In this document: positions 32,037 to 41,793 of the stretch, piece after piece
Layout: each line of letters starts with the position of its first letter
Position numbering within the stretch: the first letter of the stretch is position 1
Source: an uncultured Haliea sp.
GTDB taxonomy: Bacteria > Pseudomonadota > Gammaproteobacteria > Pseudomonadales > Halieaceae
Length of the DNA: 45,673 nt
Direction: 5' to 3'
NCBI GenBank assembly: GCA_947258585.1
Contig: CAMYIZ010000029.1
Span: 1-45,673, forward strand
Made by a program: the position numbers and the translations under genes
Notes under the pieces: model-generated
Database searches by the model: none
What the model was told of the DNA's origin: nothing
The model's input: the letters and a program-made list of their open reading frames with translations, nothing else

Positions 32037-34193
32037 ATGCGCTCACTGCTGTTACTGACCCTCGCCTGCTTCCTGTGCTCACCCGCCCTCGCCAAGCCGG
32101 TCACCGGCGAGCGACTGCTCGCGGCTGACCGCGATGCCGACAATTGGCTCAGCCACGGGCGCGACTACAGCGAACAGCGCTACTCCCCGCTGGCGGAAGT
32201 CAATGCCGGGACCGTGAGCGAGCTGGGCCTGGCCTGGTATTTCGAAACCGATACCCGCCTGGGACTGCAGACCACGCCGCTGGTGATCGATGGCGTGATG
32301 TACTTCACCGGTGCCTGGAACACCGCCTGGGCCCTGGATGCCGCCAGCGGCGAGCTGCTGTGGAAGTTCGACCCCGACGTTGCCCGCAGCAAGAGCATCA
32401 CGGCCTGCTGCGGCGCCATCAACCGGGGCCTGGCGGCCTGGGGCGATCTGCTGTTCATGGGCGCCCTGGACGGACGCCTGATCGCCATCGACCGCAGCAC
32501 CGGACAGATGCGCTGGTCCACCCAGACCACCGACCCGGCGGAGCCCTACGCCATTACCGGCGCTCCCCGGGTGGCCCGGGGCAAGGTATTCATCGGCAAC
32601 GGCGGCTCCGAGTTCGGCACCCGCGGCTATGTCAGCGCCTACGATGCCGCCACCGGTGAATTCGCCTGGCGTTTCTACACGGTGCCGGGCAACCCCGCCG
32701 ATGGCTTCGAAAACGAGGCCATGGCCCGCGCCGCGGAGACCTGGAGCGGCGAGTGGTGGCGCTACGGTGGCGGCGGCACCGTCTGGGACAGCATCGTCTA
32801 CGACCCGGAATTCAACCAGCTCTACCTCGGGGTGGGCAACGGCGCGCCCCACAACCGCCGCATTCGCAGCCCCGGCGGCGGCGACAACCTGTTCCTCACG
32901 TCCATCGTCGCCGTGGACCCGGACACCGGCGAGTACCTCTGGCACTACCAGCAGGTGCCGGGGGAAACCTGGGACTACACCGCCAGCCAGCAGATGACCC
33001 TGGCGGAAATCCCCTGGGAGGGAGCGCCGCGCAAGGTGATCCTGCACGCGCCCAAGGCCGGCTTTGTCTACATCATCGATCGCGCCACGGGCAAGCTGCT
33101 GTCGGCGGAGCCCTACACCACGGTCACCTGGGCCAGTGGCTACGACTTGGACAGCGGCCGGCCGCGGGAGAACCCGGGACAGGACTACGCGGGGGAGCCG
33201 GCCATGGTGTTCCCCTCCGCCATGGGCGGGCACAACTGGCACCCCATGGCCTACAGCCCCGATACCGGCCTGCTGTACATCCCCGAACTGGACATGGGCA
33301 TGCTCTACGATGAAATCGCACCCATTGACTACCGGCACCTGAAGCGCCACTACAACACGGGCTATGAGATGAGCCACGAGAGCTACTCCCAGCGCTTCAC
33401 CCAGGCCATGCTCCGGCACCTGCCCAAGTCCCACCTACTGGCCTGGGACCCGGTGCGCCAGCAGGCGGCCTGGAAGCTGCCCCATCCGAACATCCACAAT
33501 GGCGGCGTGCTGGCTACCGGCGGCAACCTGGTGTTCCAGGGCACCTCGGACGGGCGCTTCATTGCGGTGCAGGCGGATAACGGCGAACTGCTGTGGACCT
33601 TCGAGGCACTCAACAGTGTGATGGCCGGCCCGGTGAGCTACCGGGTCAACGGCGAGCAGTACATCGCGGTCGCCGTCGGGCGGGGTGGCGCGCTGACCAT
33701 GAACACGGGGCGCAGTTATCCCACCGGCAATCCCAACAACCGCATCATGGCCTTCAAGCTCGGCGGCAGTGCCGCCCTGCCGGCGACCCCGGCAGCGGAG
33801 CGACCGGCACCTCCGCCACAGCCCGAGGCAACGGCAGCGGACCTGGAGCAGGGCCGCACGGCGTTCAACCGCTATTGCGCCCGCTGCCACGGCGCCGATG
33901 TGGTCGGTGACGGCTCCATCCCCGACCTGCGCTACCTGCCCGCGGTGTGGCACGAGAATTTCTCCGCGGTGGTCCTGGAAGGCCTGATGGAGCAGGCGGG
34001 CATGCCCCGGTTCGACGATGTGCTGGACAGCGCACAGGTCGGGCAGATCCACGCCTACGTGATTGCCCGGGCCCACGAAGACCACGCCCTGCGCCAGGAG
34101 CAGGGCTGGCTGGCTGCGATAAAGGATTACGCTACCGATATTTCCGCGCGTGTGGCAGCATGGCTGGTACGTTTCCAGGTCAGGGACGACTGA
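32037..34193 (+). CDS. PQQ-dependent quinohemoprotein alcohol dehydrogenase
   Basis: This 718-residue periplasmic protein starts with a signal peptide ending S-P-A-L-A. The eight-bladed PQQ propeller follows: DRDADNWLSHGRDYSEQRYSPL at the start, vicinal Cys124-Cys125 (ACCGAINRG, the disulfide over PQQ), ETWDYTASQQ with the catalytic Asp, and tryptophan docking repeats. After a Pro/Ala linker (about 580-600) comes a cytochrome c domain with heme motif C-A-R-C-H at 614-618 and Met ligand in AGMPRFDDVL. This is the type II (quinohemoprotein) layout: it oxidises alcohols and passes electrons through its own heme. The sulfatase follows after 33 bases. Confidence 0.94.
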   Translation: MRSLLLLTLACFLCSPALAKPVTGERLLAADRDADNWLSHGRDYSEQRYSPLAEVNAGTVSELGLAWYFETDTRLGLQTTPLVIDGVMYFTGAWNTAWALDAASGELLWKFDPDVARSKSITACCGAINRGLAAWGDLLFMGALDGRLIAIDRSTGQMRWSTQTTDPAEPYAITGAPRVARGKVFIGNGGSEFGTRGYVSAYDAATGEFAWRFYTVPGNPADGFENEAMARAAETWSGEWWRYGGGGTVWDSIVYDPEFNQLYLGVGNGAPHNRRIRSPGGGDNLFLTSIVAVDPDTGEYLWHYQQVPGETWDYTASQQMTLAEIPWEGAPRKVILHAPKAGFVYIIDRATGKLLSAEPYTTVTWASGYDLDSGRPRENPGQDYAGEPAMVFPSAMGGHNWHPMAYSPDTGLLYIPELDMGMLYDEIAPIDYRHLKRHYNTGYEMSHESYSQRFTQAMLRHLPKSHLLAWDPVRQQAAWKLPHPNIHNGGVLATGGNLVFQGTSDGRFIAVQADNGELLWTFEALNSVMAGPVSYRVNGEQYIAVAVGRGGALTMNTGRSYPTGNPNNRIMAFKLGGSAALPATPAAERPAPPPQPEATAADLEQGRTAFNRYCARCHGADVVGDGSIPDLRYLPAVWHENFSAVVLEGLMEQAGMPRFDDVLDSAQVGQIHAYVIARAHEDHALRQEQGWLAAIKDYATDISARVAAWLVRFQVRDD

Positions 34194-34226
34194 AGCCGGA
34201 GGGGTTGCCCGGCAGGGAGATCGACC

Positions 34227-36008
34227 ATGTGGACAGCCACTTCACGCTCCATTCCAAGGGGCAGGACATCCCTGTTCTGCGCCGGCATGCTGGCCAGTGT
34301 GCTGGCGGCCGCGGAAGCGCCGCGGCCCAATATCGTGCTGATCCTGGCCGATGATGTCGCGCTGATGGATTTCAGCGCCTACGGCGGTGAGGCCCACACC
34401 CCCAACATTGATGCCCTGGCGGAACGGGGTGTCTTGTTCGCCAACTTCCACGCCACCCCCATGTGCGCCCCCTCCCGGGCCATGCTGCTGACCGGCATGG
34501 ACAACCATCTGGCCGGGGTCGCCAGCATTCCCGAAGTGCTGCCGCCGGAGCACCGCGGCCAGCCCGGCTACAGCATGCACCTGGAGCCGGGCGTCGAGAC
34601 CATCGCCGCGCGCCTGCAGCCGCTGGGCTATCGGACCCTGATGACCGGCAAATGGCACCTGGGCCACGGGCCGGGGCAACTCCCCAACCATCACGGTTTC
34701 GAGCGCTCCTTCGTTCTCGATGCCTCCGGAGCGGACAACTGGGAGCAGCGCCCCTACCTGCCTTTCTACAAGGAGGCGCCCTGGTTCGAGGACGGCGAGC
34801 CCGCCACCCTGCCCGCGGACTTCTATTCCTCGGCCTTTATCGTCGACAAAATGCTGCAGTACCTCGAGGAGACGCCGGCGCAGGAGCAGCCATTCCTCGC
34901 CTACCTCGCGTTCCAGGCGGTGCACATTCCGGTGCAGGCGCCCCGGGAATTCAGCGACAACTACCGCGGCGTCTACGACGCTGGCTGGCAGGCCCTGCGC
35001 AGCGCCCGCTGGCAGCGCGCCCGGGACCGCGGCCTGGTGCCGGAGGACGCTCCGCTGGCGCCCATGCACCCGGCGCTGGCGGCGTGGGAAGAGCTGGACG
35101 CGGAAGAACGCCGGCTCTTCAGCCGCCGCATGGAGGTCAACGCCGGCATGATCGAGGCCATGGACCACCACATCGGCCGCTTCATGGCGTACCTGCAAAG
35201 CCGGGACTTGTACGACAACACGCTGTTCATCGTCACCTCGGATAACGGCCCGGAAGCAGCGAATCCCACCGATTCCGGCATGATGCGCCTGTGGCTGCGG
35301 CTGGTGGGTTACGACGCCGCGACCATCGACACCCTGGGCGAACGGGGCAGCTACGGTTTTATCGGCCCCGCCTGGGCCAGCGCAGCCGCCGGTCCCAGTG
35401 ACCTGTTCAAGTTCTACAGCGGTCAGGGTGGGCTGCGAGTGCCGCTGATCATCGCCGGGCCGGGCATCCAGCCTGACAGGCTGCAGCCGGCTTTTGCCAT
35501 CGCCGCCGACATCGCGCCCACCCTGCTGGACCTGCTGCAACAGCCGCTCGCGGAGCCCATGACCGGCCGCAGCCTGCTGCCCCTGCTTCGCGGTACAGCG
35601 GATCGCGTGTACCCGCCGGATGCCGCTGTCGGTATCGAAACTGCAGGCAATGCCGCCCTGTTCCGGGGGGACTACAAGCTGGTGCGCAACCTGCCGCCTT
35701 TCGGCGATGGCGCGTGGAAGCTGTATCACCTGGCCACGGACCCCGGTGAAACCCGAAACCTGGCCCGGGAACAACCCGCCCTGTTCGCGCAAATGCAGCG
35801 CGCCTATGCCGACTACGCGCAGCGGGTCGGGGCCCTGGACATGCCACCCGGCTACCAGCCGCTGCAACAATTGCAGGCCAACTCACTGCGCCTGCTGGCA
35901 GGCAACTATTGGCCGTTTTTGCTGGTCTGCGTCACAGTTTTGCTGTTGTTGTTGACGGTGCTCTGGCGTATTCTCGCGCGTTTTGTAAAAAGGGCGGGGC
36001 TGAACTGA
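34227..36008 (+). CDS. Membrane-anchored sulfatase (formylglycine type)
   Basis: This 593-residue protein has a type I sulfatase domain. The modified Cys80 lies in C-A-P-S-R-A-M-L-L-T-G, the signal for oxidation to formylglycine. Metal ligands are in LILADDVAL (Asp42/Asp43) and VTSDNGPE, with GKWHLGHGPGQLP and the usual NHHGF region in between. The N-terminus has a hydrophobic stretch ending A-S-V-L-A-A-A that looks like a signal peptide. Close to the C-terminus a strong hydrophobic segment (FLLVCVTVLLLLLTVLW) followed by basic residues predicts an anchor with the domain in the periplasm. It hydrolyses a sulfate ester; the substrate is unknown. No formylglycine-generating enzyme is in the window. 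Its TGA overlaps the next gene's CTG. Confidence 0.91.
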   Translation: MWTATSRSIPRGRTSLFCAGMLASVLAAAEAPRPNIVLILADDVALMDFSAYGGEAHTPNIDALAERGVLFANFHATPMCAPSRAMLLTGMDNHLAGVASIPEVLPPEHRGQPGYSMHLEPGVETIAARLQPLGYRTLMTGKWHLGHGPGQLPNHHGFERSFVLDASGADNWEQRPYLPFYKEAPWFEDGEPATLPADFYSSAFIVDKMLQYLEETPAQEQPFLAYLAFQAVHIPVQAPREFSDNYRGVYDAGWQALRSARWQRARDRGLVPEDAPLAPMHPALAAWEELDAEERRLFSRRMEVNAGMIEAMDHHIGRFMAYLQSRDLYDNTLFIVTSDNGPEAANPTDSGMMRLWLRLVGYDAATIDTLGERGSYGFIGPAWASAAAGPSDLFKFYSGQGGLRVPLIIAGPGIQPDRLQPAFAIAADIAPTLLDLLQQPLAEPMTGRSLLPLLRGTADRVYPPDAAVGIETAGNAALFRGDYKLVRNLPPFGDGAWKLYHLATDPGETRNLAREQPALFAQMQRAYADYAQRVGALDMPPGYQPLQQLQANSLRLLAGNYWPFLLVCVTVLLLLLTVLWRILARFVKRAGLN

Positions 36009-38947
36009 AACACCTGCATCTCCCAATCCTGGCCCGCGCCACCTGGTTGCTGTTCGCACTGCTCGCTGCCCTGCCGGCGGCGGGCCTGAATCCCGACCGC
36101 CTGCCCAGCCAGTACCTGTACGACCGTTTCGGGCGCGAACATGGCCTGCCCTCGGACACCGTCTGGATCGCCCGCCAGGGCCCGGAAGGCTATCTCTGGC
36201 TGGGCACGAAGAATGGCCTTGCGCGCTTTGATGGCGTCCGCTTCACGGTCTTCAACAAGCAGAATCAAACCGCCTTCCGCTCCAACGATGTCCGCGACAT
36301 CGAAGTCGCGGAGGACGGCAGCCTGTGGCTGGCCACCTACGGCGGCGGTGTGCTGCACTTCGTCGATGGCGAATTCACTGCGCTGACCACCGCTGACGGC
36401 CTTGCCGACGACATTGTCCACGATGTCTACCTGGCCCCCGGTGGCGCCGTCTGGTTCGCTACCGGCATCGGCATTTCGCGGCTGCAGGACGGCAAACTGC
36501 AGAGCTGGAACATGGCAGACGGGCTTACCGACAACCGCACGTTCCGCATTCACACCGACGGCGCCGGCGGGGTCTGGATCGCCACCCTCACCAACGGCCT
36601 CAGCCACTTCGATGGCGCGAACTTCAACAATTTCAGCGAAGGCAGCGGCCTCGACTCCACCCAGGTTCACCTGTTGTTCGCGGACCCGGAGTTCGGCCTC
36701 ATCGCCACCACCATTACCGGCACCACCTACCGGCTGACAGATCGGGGGCCTGTGATCCACGAGAGCGCCAGCCTGCAGCAGAACCTGCCAGTGCACGCCG
36801 CCCTGCGCGACCGCGATGGCAGCCTGTGGCTGGGTACCTATGGCCGGGGTCTGTGGCGTCTCGGCAGCGACGGCGCACTACAGCAATTCACCCTGACCAC
36901 GGAGCGGCCCGGCTATGTGTTCGAGCTGCTGGAAGACCGCGAGGGCAATCTCTGGGCTTCAACCATGCATGGCATCTACCGCCTGCGCGACAGCAATTTC
37001 CTCCACTACGGCCAGCCGGAGGGCCTCGCCGAGGCGATATTCGTCGTTACCCAGAGCCCCCTGGATGAGGCCATCTGGGCGGGCTCGGAAGGCAGCGGGC
37101 TGTTCCGGCTGGCCACGGACGGCACGGTAAGCCGCTTCGATATGGCAGGCGGGCTGTCCAACAACAATGTCTCGGCACTGCTGGCGGAGGCCGACGGTAC
37201 GGTCTGGGCCGGCACTTTCGGCGGCGGCCTCAACCGCATTGGCAGCGATGGCGCCATCAGCCACTACACCGTGCAGGGCGGACTTCCCAACAACCACATC
37301 ATGGGGCTGCAGCGGGATCGCGAGGGCAGGCTGTGGGTGGTGACCGACGGCGGCATGGGCACGCTCGATGAGGCCACGGGCAGATTCCAGCTGCGCGAGG
37401 GCTTGCCGGGCACCGTACTCAGGGAGATCACCGAAGACCGCCTGGGTCGATTGTGGCTGACCAGCAACAGCGGCCTCATCCAGCTGGAAGCAGATGGCAT
37501 CACGCTGTGGGACGAGTCCACCGGGCTGGGAAGCGACCTGGTCAGCACCACCTACGTCGACGCGGAGGGCGTGGTCTGGATAGGCAGCCGGGAGTCCGGC
37601 CTGGCGCGCCTGGAAGGGGGAAAACTGTTCCAGTTCTCCAGCGAACACGGACTGCCGCAGCTGTCAGTACTGGCAATCCTGGAAGATGACGCGGGCAGGC
37701 TCTGGATGAGCGGCGCCGACGGCCTGGCCAGCATTGCCCGCGCCGACCTCAACGCGGTAGCCCGGGGCGACCTGCAGCGGGTCAGCGCGCAGCTCTATAC
37801 CGAAGCGGACGGACTGCGCTCGGCGCAGTTCCTGGGGGGGTTCCAGCCCGCCGGCTGGCGGGCCCGCGACGGTAGACTCTGGTTCGCCTCCAATCGCGGC
37901 CTGGTGGCACTGGCGCCCGGCACCTTCGAGCAACGGGGCGTACCCGGACGGCCTATCCTTGAGCAGGTTCGGGTCAACGGCAAGCCGGTCGCCTTGACCA
38001 ACCCGCTGCATCTGCCGCCCGATGCCAGCGCCCTCGAAGTGGATTACACGGTACCGCGGCTGGGCGCCCCGCACACGCTCCAGTTCCGCTATCAGCTGCA
38101 AGGTTTCGACCAGGACTGGCACCGGGTGGGAAGCCGCCGGACAGCCTACTTCACGGGTCTCACAGCGGGCACCAAGACCCTGCGCGTGGTCGCCGAGGAC
38201 AACCAGGGTGTCGACGACCTCACGGCGGCGGAGGCCACCCTGGTCATCGTGCGCGCGCCCTTCTGGTATCAGACCTGGTGGTTCCGGGTACTGGCCGCGC
38301 TGGGAACACTGCTGCTGGCCTCCGGCCTGTACTACGCCGCCAGCCGCCAGGCCCTGCGCCGCCAGCGCCGGCTGGAACGACTGGTGGACCGCCGCACCCG
38401 GGAACTGCAGATTGCGCTGAACAGGGTGGAGGAGATATCCCGGACTGACAGCCTTACCGGCGTTGCCAACCGGCGGTTCCTCGACGAGATTCTCGACAGC
38501 GCCTGGCAGCAGTGCGCGCAACAGCACGCGCCGGTGAGCGCACTCATGCTGGATATCGATTACTTCAAGCAGTACAACGACAGCGCCGGTCACGTCGCCG
38601 GCGACAAGTGCCTGCGCGAGGTAGCTGCAGCCCTGCAGTCAGGCGTGTTGCGGGATGAGGACGTGGTGGTACGCTACGGCGGCGAGGAGTTCCTCGCCCT
38701 GTTGCCCGGCGCGGACGCCCGCGCTGTCGCCAGCGTTGCCGAGCGCATACAGCGCCTGCTGCGGGGTCTCAGGATCACCCACCCGAACAGCCCGGTCTCC
38801 CCCTTCCTGACCGCCAGCCTGGGTTGCGCCACCGCCTGGCCGGCAGAAGCGGGCACCCCGGACGACCTGATCCGCAGCGCCGACACGGCCCTGTACCGGG
38901 CCAAGAGCGAGGGCCGCGATCGCATCGCGGTGTGCGGCGAGGCCTGA
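36005..38947 (+). CDS. Beta-propeller (Reg_prop/Y_Y_Y) membrane sensor with GGDEF domain
   Basis: The protein has 980 residues if it starts at the CTG at 36005. That CTG overlaps the sulfatase TGA as CTGA, follows AAGGGCGGGG, and begins a perfect signal peptide (KHLHLP..., a hydrophobic core, then LPAAG). No ATG, GTG or TTG lies nearby in frame; the nearest upstream is TTG at 35909, which would add 32 odd residues. Domains: about 14 Reg_prop blades (GLPSDTVW, LWLGTKNGLARFDG repeated) to about 640, Y_Y_Y (about 690-755), one membrane helix (about 759-780), a short coiled coil, and GGDEF with GGEEF at 892-896 and I-site R883-D-E-D886. The periplasmic propeller probably senses a ligand and drives c-di-GMP synthesis. 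Coupling to the sulfatase suggests the ligand relates to its substrate. Confidence 0.88.
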   Translation: MKHLHLPILARATWLLFALLAALPAAGLNPDRLPSQYLYDRFGREHGLPSDTVWIARQGPEGYLWLGTKNGLARFDGVRFTVFNKQNQTAFRSNDVRDIEVAEDGSLWLATYGGGVLHFVDGEFTALTTADGLADDIVHDVYLAPGGAVWFATGIGISRLQDGKLQSWNMADGLTDNRTFRIHTDGAGGVWIATLTNGLSHFDGANFNNFSEGSGLDSTQVHLLFADPEFGLIATTITGTTYRLTDRGPVIHESASLQQNLPVHAALRDRDGSLWLGTYGRGLWRLGSDGALQQFTLTTERPGYVFELLEDREGNLWASTMHGIYRLRDSNFLHYGQPEGLAEAIFVVTQSPLDEAIWAGSEGSGLFRLATDGTVSRFDMAGGLSNNNVSALLAEADGTVWAGTFGGGLNRIGSDGAISHYTVQGGLPNNHIMGLQRDREGRLWVVTDGGMGTLDEATGRFQLREGLPGTVLREITEDRLGRLWLTSNSGLIQLEADGITLWDESTGLGSDLVSTTYVDAEGVVWIGSRESGLARLEGGKLFQFSSEHGLPQLSVLAILEDDAGRLWMSGADGLASIARADLNAVARGDLQRVSAQLYTEADGLRSAQFLGGFQPAGWRARDGRLWFASNRGLVALAPGTFEQRGVPGRPILEQVRVNGKPVALTNPLHLPPDASALEVDYTVPRLGAPHTLQFRYQLQGFDQDWHRVGSRRTAYFTGLTAGTKTLRVVAEDNQGVDDLTAAEATLVIVRAPFWYQTWWFRVLAALGTLLLASGLYYAASRQALRRQRRLERLVDRRTRELQIALNRVEEISRTDSLTGVANRRFLDEILDSAWQQCAQQHAPVSALMLDIDYFKQYNDSAGHVAGDKCLREVAAALQSGVLRDEDVVVRYGGEEFLALLPGADARAVASVAERIQRLLRGLRITHPNSPVSPFLTASLGCATAWPAEAGTPDDLIRSADTALYRAKSEGRDRIAVCGEA

Positions 38948-38950
38948 CCG

Positions 38951-40411
38951 CTACTGCGCGTAGCCGGGCGGCGCGGTAAAAGCCCGGTGATGGCGCTCCA
39001 GCAGACGCGCCACCGCCAGAGTCGTGCGGTCCCCCAGGTAGCGTGAAACCACCTGTACCCCCACCGGCAGCCCGTCGAGGGTGAGCCCCGCCGGAACCAC
39101 CGTGGCCGGCAGGTAGGCGTTGACGGTGAGCCCGGCCCAGCGCAGGAGGTCCGTGTAGGGCCGCGTTGCGCCATTGACCACCAGGCTGCGCTGGAGCATG
39201 TCCGGCGTGTGGTCGTGGGGAAATGCCGGCACATGCACACAGGGGCAGAGCAGGACATCAAATTCCCCGAAAAAGCGCGACCAGGCCTCCCGGGTACGCA
39301 GGCGGATCTCGTTCTGCTCCAGCCAGGCGCTGTGGCTCAGGGCGATGCCCCGCATCTGCAGCATCGCCTCGCCGCAGTCCGCCGGGTCGGCGGCGGCCAC
39401 CGCCTCCGCCGCCATCTCCCGCACCGCTTCGGGCAACGTAGCGGCCATGACCGCCATCAACAATTGCACATAATTGCGATGGTTGGCCTCGGGATCGATG
39501 TCCGGCCGCGCCTCCAGGTCTACCCGGGCACCCAGGTGCTGCAGGGTGCCGGCCACGCTGTTGATACAGCGCTGCACCTCGCGGTCCACCGGGCAGAAGG
39601 GGTCGTCCGCCCACACCGCTACCCGCAGCCCGCCGAGTTCCCTGAAGCTGGGCGGGGGCAGTTCCACCCGCCAGGCGGGCGCATCGCTGCTGTCGGGACC
39701 GAGCAACAGGTCCAGGGCCTGCTCCAGGTCATCGACACAGGTCGCCAGCGGACCCGCGACCGTGAGGTCCGGCTCTGACAGCACCCCCTCCCCCGGCGGC
39801 AGGTGACCGGCATAGGGAACTATGCCAAAGCTGCTCTTGTGCCCGAACACGCCGTTGAAGTGGCTGGGGGTGCGAATCGAGCCACCAATGTCGCTGCCCA
39901 GCTCCAGCGGGGTCAGGCCCGCCGCCAGCGCCGCCGCCGCGCCACCGGAGGAGCCGCCGCAGGTCCGCGCCGGATTCCAGGGGTTATTGGTGACGCCGTA
40001 GACCTCGTTGTAGGTCTGCAGGTCGGCGGTCATGTAGGGGACATTGGTCTTGCCGAACACAATGGCGCCGGCCTCGATATACCGCTGTACCGCGGCGGCA
40101 TTGGTCGCGGGGATATTGTCGCGGCAGTCGGGGATGCCGCCAACCGTCACCAGGCCGGCAGTGCAGAAGGAGTCCTTGATAGTGAGCGGCACGCCGTGCA
40201 GTGGCCCCCAGTCCTCACCGCGGGCAGCTGCTGCATCGGCTGCCGCCGCCCGCTCGCTGGCCCGCTCCGTATCCAGGGCCACGACAGCATTCAAGCCCTC
40301 ATTGAAGCGCGCAATGCGGGCGAGGAAAAAGTCCAGCACCTGTACCGAGGACAGGTGCCCGGCCTTGATCTCCCGTGCCAGTTCGAAAGCGCTGCGATAG
40401 AGTATCTGCAT
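38951..40411 (-). CDS. Amidase (amidase-signature family)
   Basis: This 486-residue enzyme of the amidase-signature family hydrolyses amide bonds; the substrate is unknown. The catalytic triad is visible: Lys79 in PLTIKDSF, the GGSSGGAAAALAAG loop with Ser154/155, and nucleophile Ser178 in GSDIGGSIRTPSHFNG. I start at the ATG at 40411, where the family sequence begins (MQILYRSAFELA). The earlier ATG at 40474 lies inside the upstream gene and adds a low-complexity Thr/Asn stretch. The stop is 3 bases from that of the convergent sensor gene. The PpnN gene is 28 bases upstream, so they may be cotranscribed. Confidence 0.9.
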   Translation of the reverse strand: MQILYRSAFELAREIKAGHLSSVQVLDFFLARIARFNEGLNAVVALDTERASERAAAADAAAARGEDWGPLHGVPLTIKDSFCTAGLVTVGGIPDCRDNIPATNAAAVQRYIEAGAIVFGKTNVPYMTADLQTYNEVYGVTNNPWNPARTCGGSSGGAAAALAAGLTPLELGSDIGGSIRTPSHFNGVFGHKSSFGIVPYAGHLPPGEGVLSEPDLTVAGPLATCVDDLEQALDLLLGPDSSDAPAWRVELPPPSFRELGGLRVAVWADDPFCPVDREVQRCINSVAGTLQHLGARVDLEARPDIDPEANHRNYVQLLMAVMAATLPEAVREMAAEAVAAADPADCGEAMLQMRGIALSHSAWLEQNEIRLRTREAWSRFFGEFDVLLCPCVHVPAFPHDHTPDMLQRSLVVNGATRPYTDLLRWAGLTVNAYLPATVVPAGLTLDGLPVGVQVVSRYLGDRTTLAVARLLERHHRAFTAPPGYAQ

Positions 40412-40439
40412 GTCGTCCCGCCTGTTTCTCGTCGTGGGT

Positions 40440-41792
40440 TCAGATTCGGTAACAGGGTTTGTAGTCGTGCTCACCCTCGCCCAGCTTCATGCGCTTCTGC
40501 TTCACCAGCATGTGCAGCAGCCGGTCCATGCTCTGCAGCAGCCGCGGCTCGCCGTGCAGCTGGTAGGGGCCATGCTGGCGCACCTGCTCGATGCCAAAGG
40601 TCTTGACGTTGCCGGCGACCAGGCCGGAGAAGGTCCGCCGCAGTTGCGCGGCCAGCTCGTGCCGCGGCATGTCCTCCCGCAGCTCCAGCGCCGCCATGTT
40701 GGCATGGGTGGGAACGAACGGCTGCTGCAGGTCACTGGTAATGGCCAGCTCCCAGTTGAAATAGTAGGCTTCCTTTGCCTTGCGCCGACGGGAATGCTGC
40801 TCCTGAACCGCCTTGCGCACGGTGCGGCCAACCTCGTGGTGGTCGCCCAGGATCACCTGGTAATACTGCCTGACCTGCTCGCCCAGGCAGTCGACCAGAA
40901 AACGCTCCAGCTCGACGAAATACTGCTCGCACTGCGCCGGACCGGTGAGCACCAGCGGCAGGCTGGAGTCGTTGTCCGGGTGCATGAGAATGGCCAGCAG
41001 GTAGAGGATTTCCTCCACCGTGCCGACGCCGCCCGGAAACACCACAATCGTATGGGCCAGGCGCACGAAGGCCTCCAGCCGCTTCTCGATGTCCGGCATG
41101 ATCACCAGCTCGTTGACAATGGCATTGGGCGACTCGGAGGCGATAATGCCGGGCTCGCTGATGCCGATATAGCGCCCGTTCTTCATCTGCTGCTTGGCGT
41201 GACCCACCGCGGCGCCTTTCATCGGCCCCTTCATGGCGCCGATACCGCAGCCGGTGACGATATCCAGTCCGCGCAGGCCCAGGGCATAGCCCACGTCCTT
41301 GGCGTAGTCGTACTCCTCCCGCGGAATGGCGTGGCCACCCCAACAGACCACCAGACGCGGTGGCTCATCCGGGCGCACCACGCGGGCATTGCGCAGGATC
41401 CGGAACACCAGGTCGGTCGTCACCGAAGCCGATTCCGCCGGTTTCGCTCCCAGCTTGATGTCGGTGTAGACGATGTCGCGGAGGGCGGAAAACAGGTGCT
41501 CCTGGATACCGCGAATCATGCGCCCGTCGACAAAAGCCTGCGCGGGTGCGTTGCACAGCTCCAGCCGCAGGCCGCGGGGCTGCGGCACCAGGTGCAGGTC
41601 GAAATCCGAGAAATCCGCGTAGATTTCCGCGGCATCGTCCTTGTTGCTGTCGGTATTCAGGATAGCCAGGGCACAGCGCCGGTAGAGGTCGAACAGTTCC
41701 CCCCGGGTGGTGGTGAAGTCCTCGATTTCCCCCCGCGACAGCAGGTTCAGCGAGTTTATCGGGTTGAGAACAGCGTGCGCGAGCTTGTTCAT
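40440..41792 (-). CDS. ppnN: Nucleotide 5'-monophosphate nucleosidase (LOG family, PpnN)
   Basis: This 450-residue protein has nearly the size of E. coli PpnN (YgdH). The LOG/Rossmann centre has LVVCWGGHAIPREEYDYAKDVGYALG, TGCGIGAMKGPMKGA and the diagnostic FPGGVGTVEEILYLLAILMHP (P-G-G-x-G-T-x-x-E). N- and C-terminal extensions specific to PpnN are present (MNKLAHAVLNPINSLNLLSRGE; the end GEGEHDYKPCYRI). It cleaves nucleoside monophosphates to base and ribose-5-phosphate; in E. coli (p)ppGpp activates it. The start at 41792 is chosen because the family begins MxxxxxAxVSPxGSLxLLSxxE; the DUF6482 gene ends one base earlier. Confidence 0.93.
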   Translation of the reverse strand: MNKLAHAVLNPINSLNLLSRGEIEDFTTTRGELFDLYRRCALAILNTDSNKDDAAEIYADFSDFDLHLVPQPRGLRLELCNAPAQAFVDGRMIRGIQEHLFSALRDIVYTDIKLGAKPAESASVTTDLVFRILRNARVVRPDEPPRLVVCWGGHAIPREEYDYAKDVGYALGLRGLDIVTGCGIGAMKGPMKGAAVGHAKQQMKNGRYIGISEPGIIASESPNAIVNELVIMPDIEKRLEAFVRLAHTIVVFPGGVGTVEEILYLLAILMHPDNDSSLPLVLTGPAQCEQYFVELERFLVDCLGEQVRQYYQVILGDHHEVGRTVRKAVQEQHSRRRKAKEAYYFNWELAITSDLQQPFVPTHANMAALELREDMPRHELAAQLRRTFSGLVAGNVKTFGIEQVRQHGPYQLHGEPRLLQSMDRLLHMLVKQKRMKLGEGEHDYKPCYRI

Positions 41793-41793
41793 G

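Noticed and set aside
32079-35870. Long minus-strand frames under the PQQ dehydrogenase and sulfatase
   Set aside because: Shadow composition and no motifs; both plus-strand genes keep catalytic residues throughout.
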